Assembly (NCBI GenBank): GCA_002493395.1
Contig: DKYS01000083.1
Location: forward strand, 1-5,817
DNA: 5,817 bases
Direction: 5' to 3'
DNA from: Turicibacter sp. UBA7094
GTDB taxonomy: Bacteria > Bacillota_I > Bacilli_A > MOL361 > Turicibacteraceae
A program made the position numbers and the translations under genes. Position 1 is the first letter of the stretch; each line of letters opens with the position of its first letter. Shown here in pieces: positions 5,169-5,817 of this stretch. The notes under the pieces are model-generated. The model ran no database searches. It was not told where the DNA came from and worked only from the letters and a program-made list of their open reading frames with translations.

Positions 5169-5561
5169 ATGAATTGGGGTTTAATTATTTTTGCGATTCT
5201 TTTAGGTATCGCTTTAGGATTATGGATTATGTTACGTCGCGAATCAAAAAAAGCTGTAACCCTTCTATCAGAAAAAGAATTCGTTGAAAACATGCGTAAA
5301 GGACAACTGATTGATTTACGTAAAAAGGAAGAATTTGATGCAGGACATATTAATGGAGCTCGAAATATTCCATTCGTTCATTTAACACGTAACCCCGGAA
5401 AGTTACGTCGTGATTTACCCATTTACTTATACTGTGAAAAAGGGAAGGTTTGTAAACGTGCTGCATTAGTCCTTTATGGTAAAGGATATGAAAATATTTA
5501 CCAACTTCAAGGTGGACTCACAAATTGGACAGGACCTTTAAAGAAAACCTCTAAAAAATAA
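5169..5561 (+). CDS. Membrane-anchored rhodanese-like sulfurtransferase (YqhL-like)
   Basis: This is a 130-aa single-domain rhodanese. Residues 4-22 (WGLIIFAILLGIALGLWIM) form one membrane segment followed by RRESKK, so the domain should face the cytoplasm. The rhodanese domain spans about 30-122: LIDLRKKEEFDAGHINGARNIP is the N-terminal rhodanese motif (48-68). The active loop YCEKGKVCKRAA carries the persulfide-forming Cys89 with a second cysteine at 95, and the domain ends with the QLQGGLTNW motif. Such proteins move sulfane sulfur or act in redox roles; the partner is unknown. Rhodaneses of this type (B. subtilis yqhL) lie in the efp neighbourhood of Bacilli, which fits the divergent efp. 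The start has AAGGAGG with an 8-nt spacing. Confidence 0.9.
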   Translation: MNWGLIIFAILLGIALGLWIMLRRESKKAVTLLSEKEFVENMRKGQLIDLRKKEEFDAGHINGARNIPFVHLTRNPGKLRRDLPIYLYCEKGKVCKRAALVLYGKGYENIYQLQGGLTNWTGPLKKTSKK

Positions 5562-5580
5562 TCGCCTTTTTAAAGTAAAC

Positions 5581-5613
5581 AAAAAAGATGCCTACTTAAA
5601 GCATCTTTTTTTT
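5581..5613 (+). terminator. Rho-independent terminator of the rhodanese gene
   Basis: AAAAAAGATGC and GCATCTTTTTT form a perfect stem around a 9-nt loop, followed by further T. It lies 20 bp after the stop codon. The run of A before the stem means it may also work on the minus strand for a gene entering from the right. Confidence 0.9.
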
Positions 5614-5817
5614 GTTCTATTCTATTCAGTCGCGCGAAAAAAACCGTATCCTTTTGTAGTATTTATCCCTGTTTAGGAAGTGTATAGAAATTAATACACT
5701 CACTCGAATAGAACGTTCAGGAGAACGAGATATTAATTAAAAATATTCTTCAATCTTCTGTCATCAATTGTGATTAACTCTCATATGATGAATTGGGAAG
5801 ACTTTTAATTCCCATAT
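5614..5817. other. Right-edge region without a supported gene
   Basis: No open frame with a ribosome binding site is present. GTTCTATTC (5614-5622) and GAATAGAAC (5706-5714) form a 9-bp inverted repeat. AGTGTAT/ATACACT (5679-5700) forms a small hairpin without a T-tract. On the minus strand a frame entering from the right edge gives 17 residues (IWELKVFPIHHMRVNHN) before TGA at 5764-5766. It could be the tail of a gene lying outside, but it is too short to call. Confidence 0.5.

Overview
The window looks like low-GC Bacillota (Firmicutes) chromosome. It is AT-rich with AAGGAGG-type ribosome binding sites. Its elongation factor P is of the Bacillus type (PGKG loop), and it carries a membrane-anchored rhodanese similar to those found near efp in Bacilli. 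A gut Bacillota such as Turicibacter or a relative is my guess; I could not check it.

Left third (1-2495): the 3' stub of a host reading frame, possibly a surface protein, runs straight into a complete-looking IS21-family insertion sequence. The element has 18-bp near-perfect terminal inverted repeats (73-90 and 2478-2495) and the overlapping pair istA-istB (DDE transposase and AAA+ helper). There is no target-site duplication, and the two flanks are not halves of one gene.

Middle third (2496-4097): a decaying accessory segment. On the minus strand, in transcription order, it holds a broken gene of unknown family, then a broken small toxin-like gene, then an intact 67-aa cysteine-rich gene. 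After these come a 23-codon relic of a second toxin 3' end, a paralogous 66-aa cysteine-rich gene and a terminator. Each cysteine-rich gene starts inside the last codons of a toxin frame with the same 8-nt overlap, so the ancestral unit was a translationally coupled toxin/partner pair that was duplicated in tandem. The toxin copy carries two apparent 1-nt deletions and a nonsense codon, while both small partners are open. This is the layout expected of orphan immunity genes left behind by a polymorphic-toxin cassette. The segment ends with the C-terminal piece of a tyrosine recombinase on the plus strand, which itself has a small internal deletion.

Right third (4098-5817): core chromosome. 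It holds short direct repeats and then a strong terminator for efp. The efp gene (minus strand) has a clear promoter, and a divergent single-domain rhodanese gene (plus strand) has its own terminator. No gene can be supported in the last 200 bases. The overall picture is a small integrated island beside efp that has lost its integrase and toxin but kept two candidate immunity genes, with an IS21 copy at its other edge.
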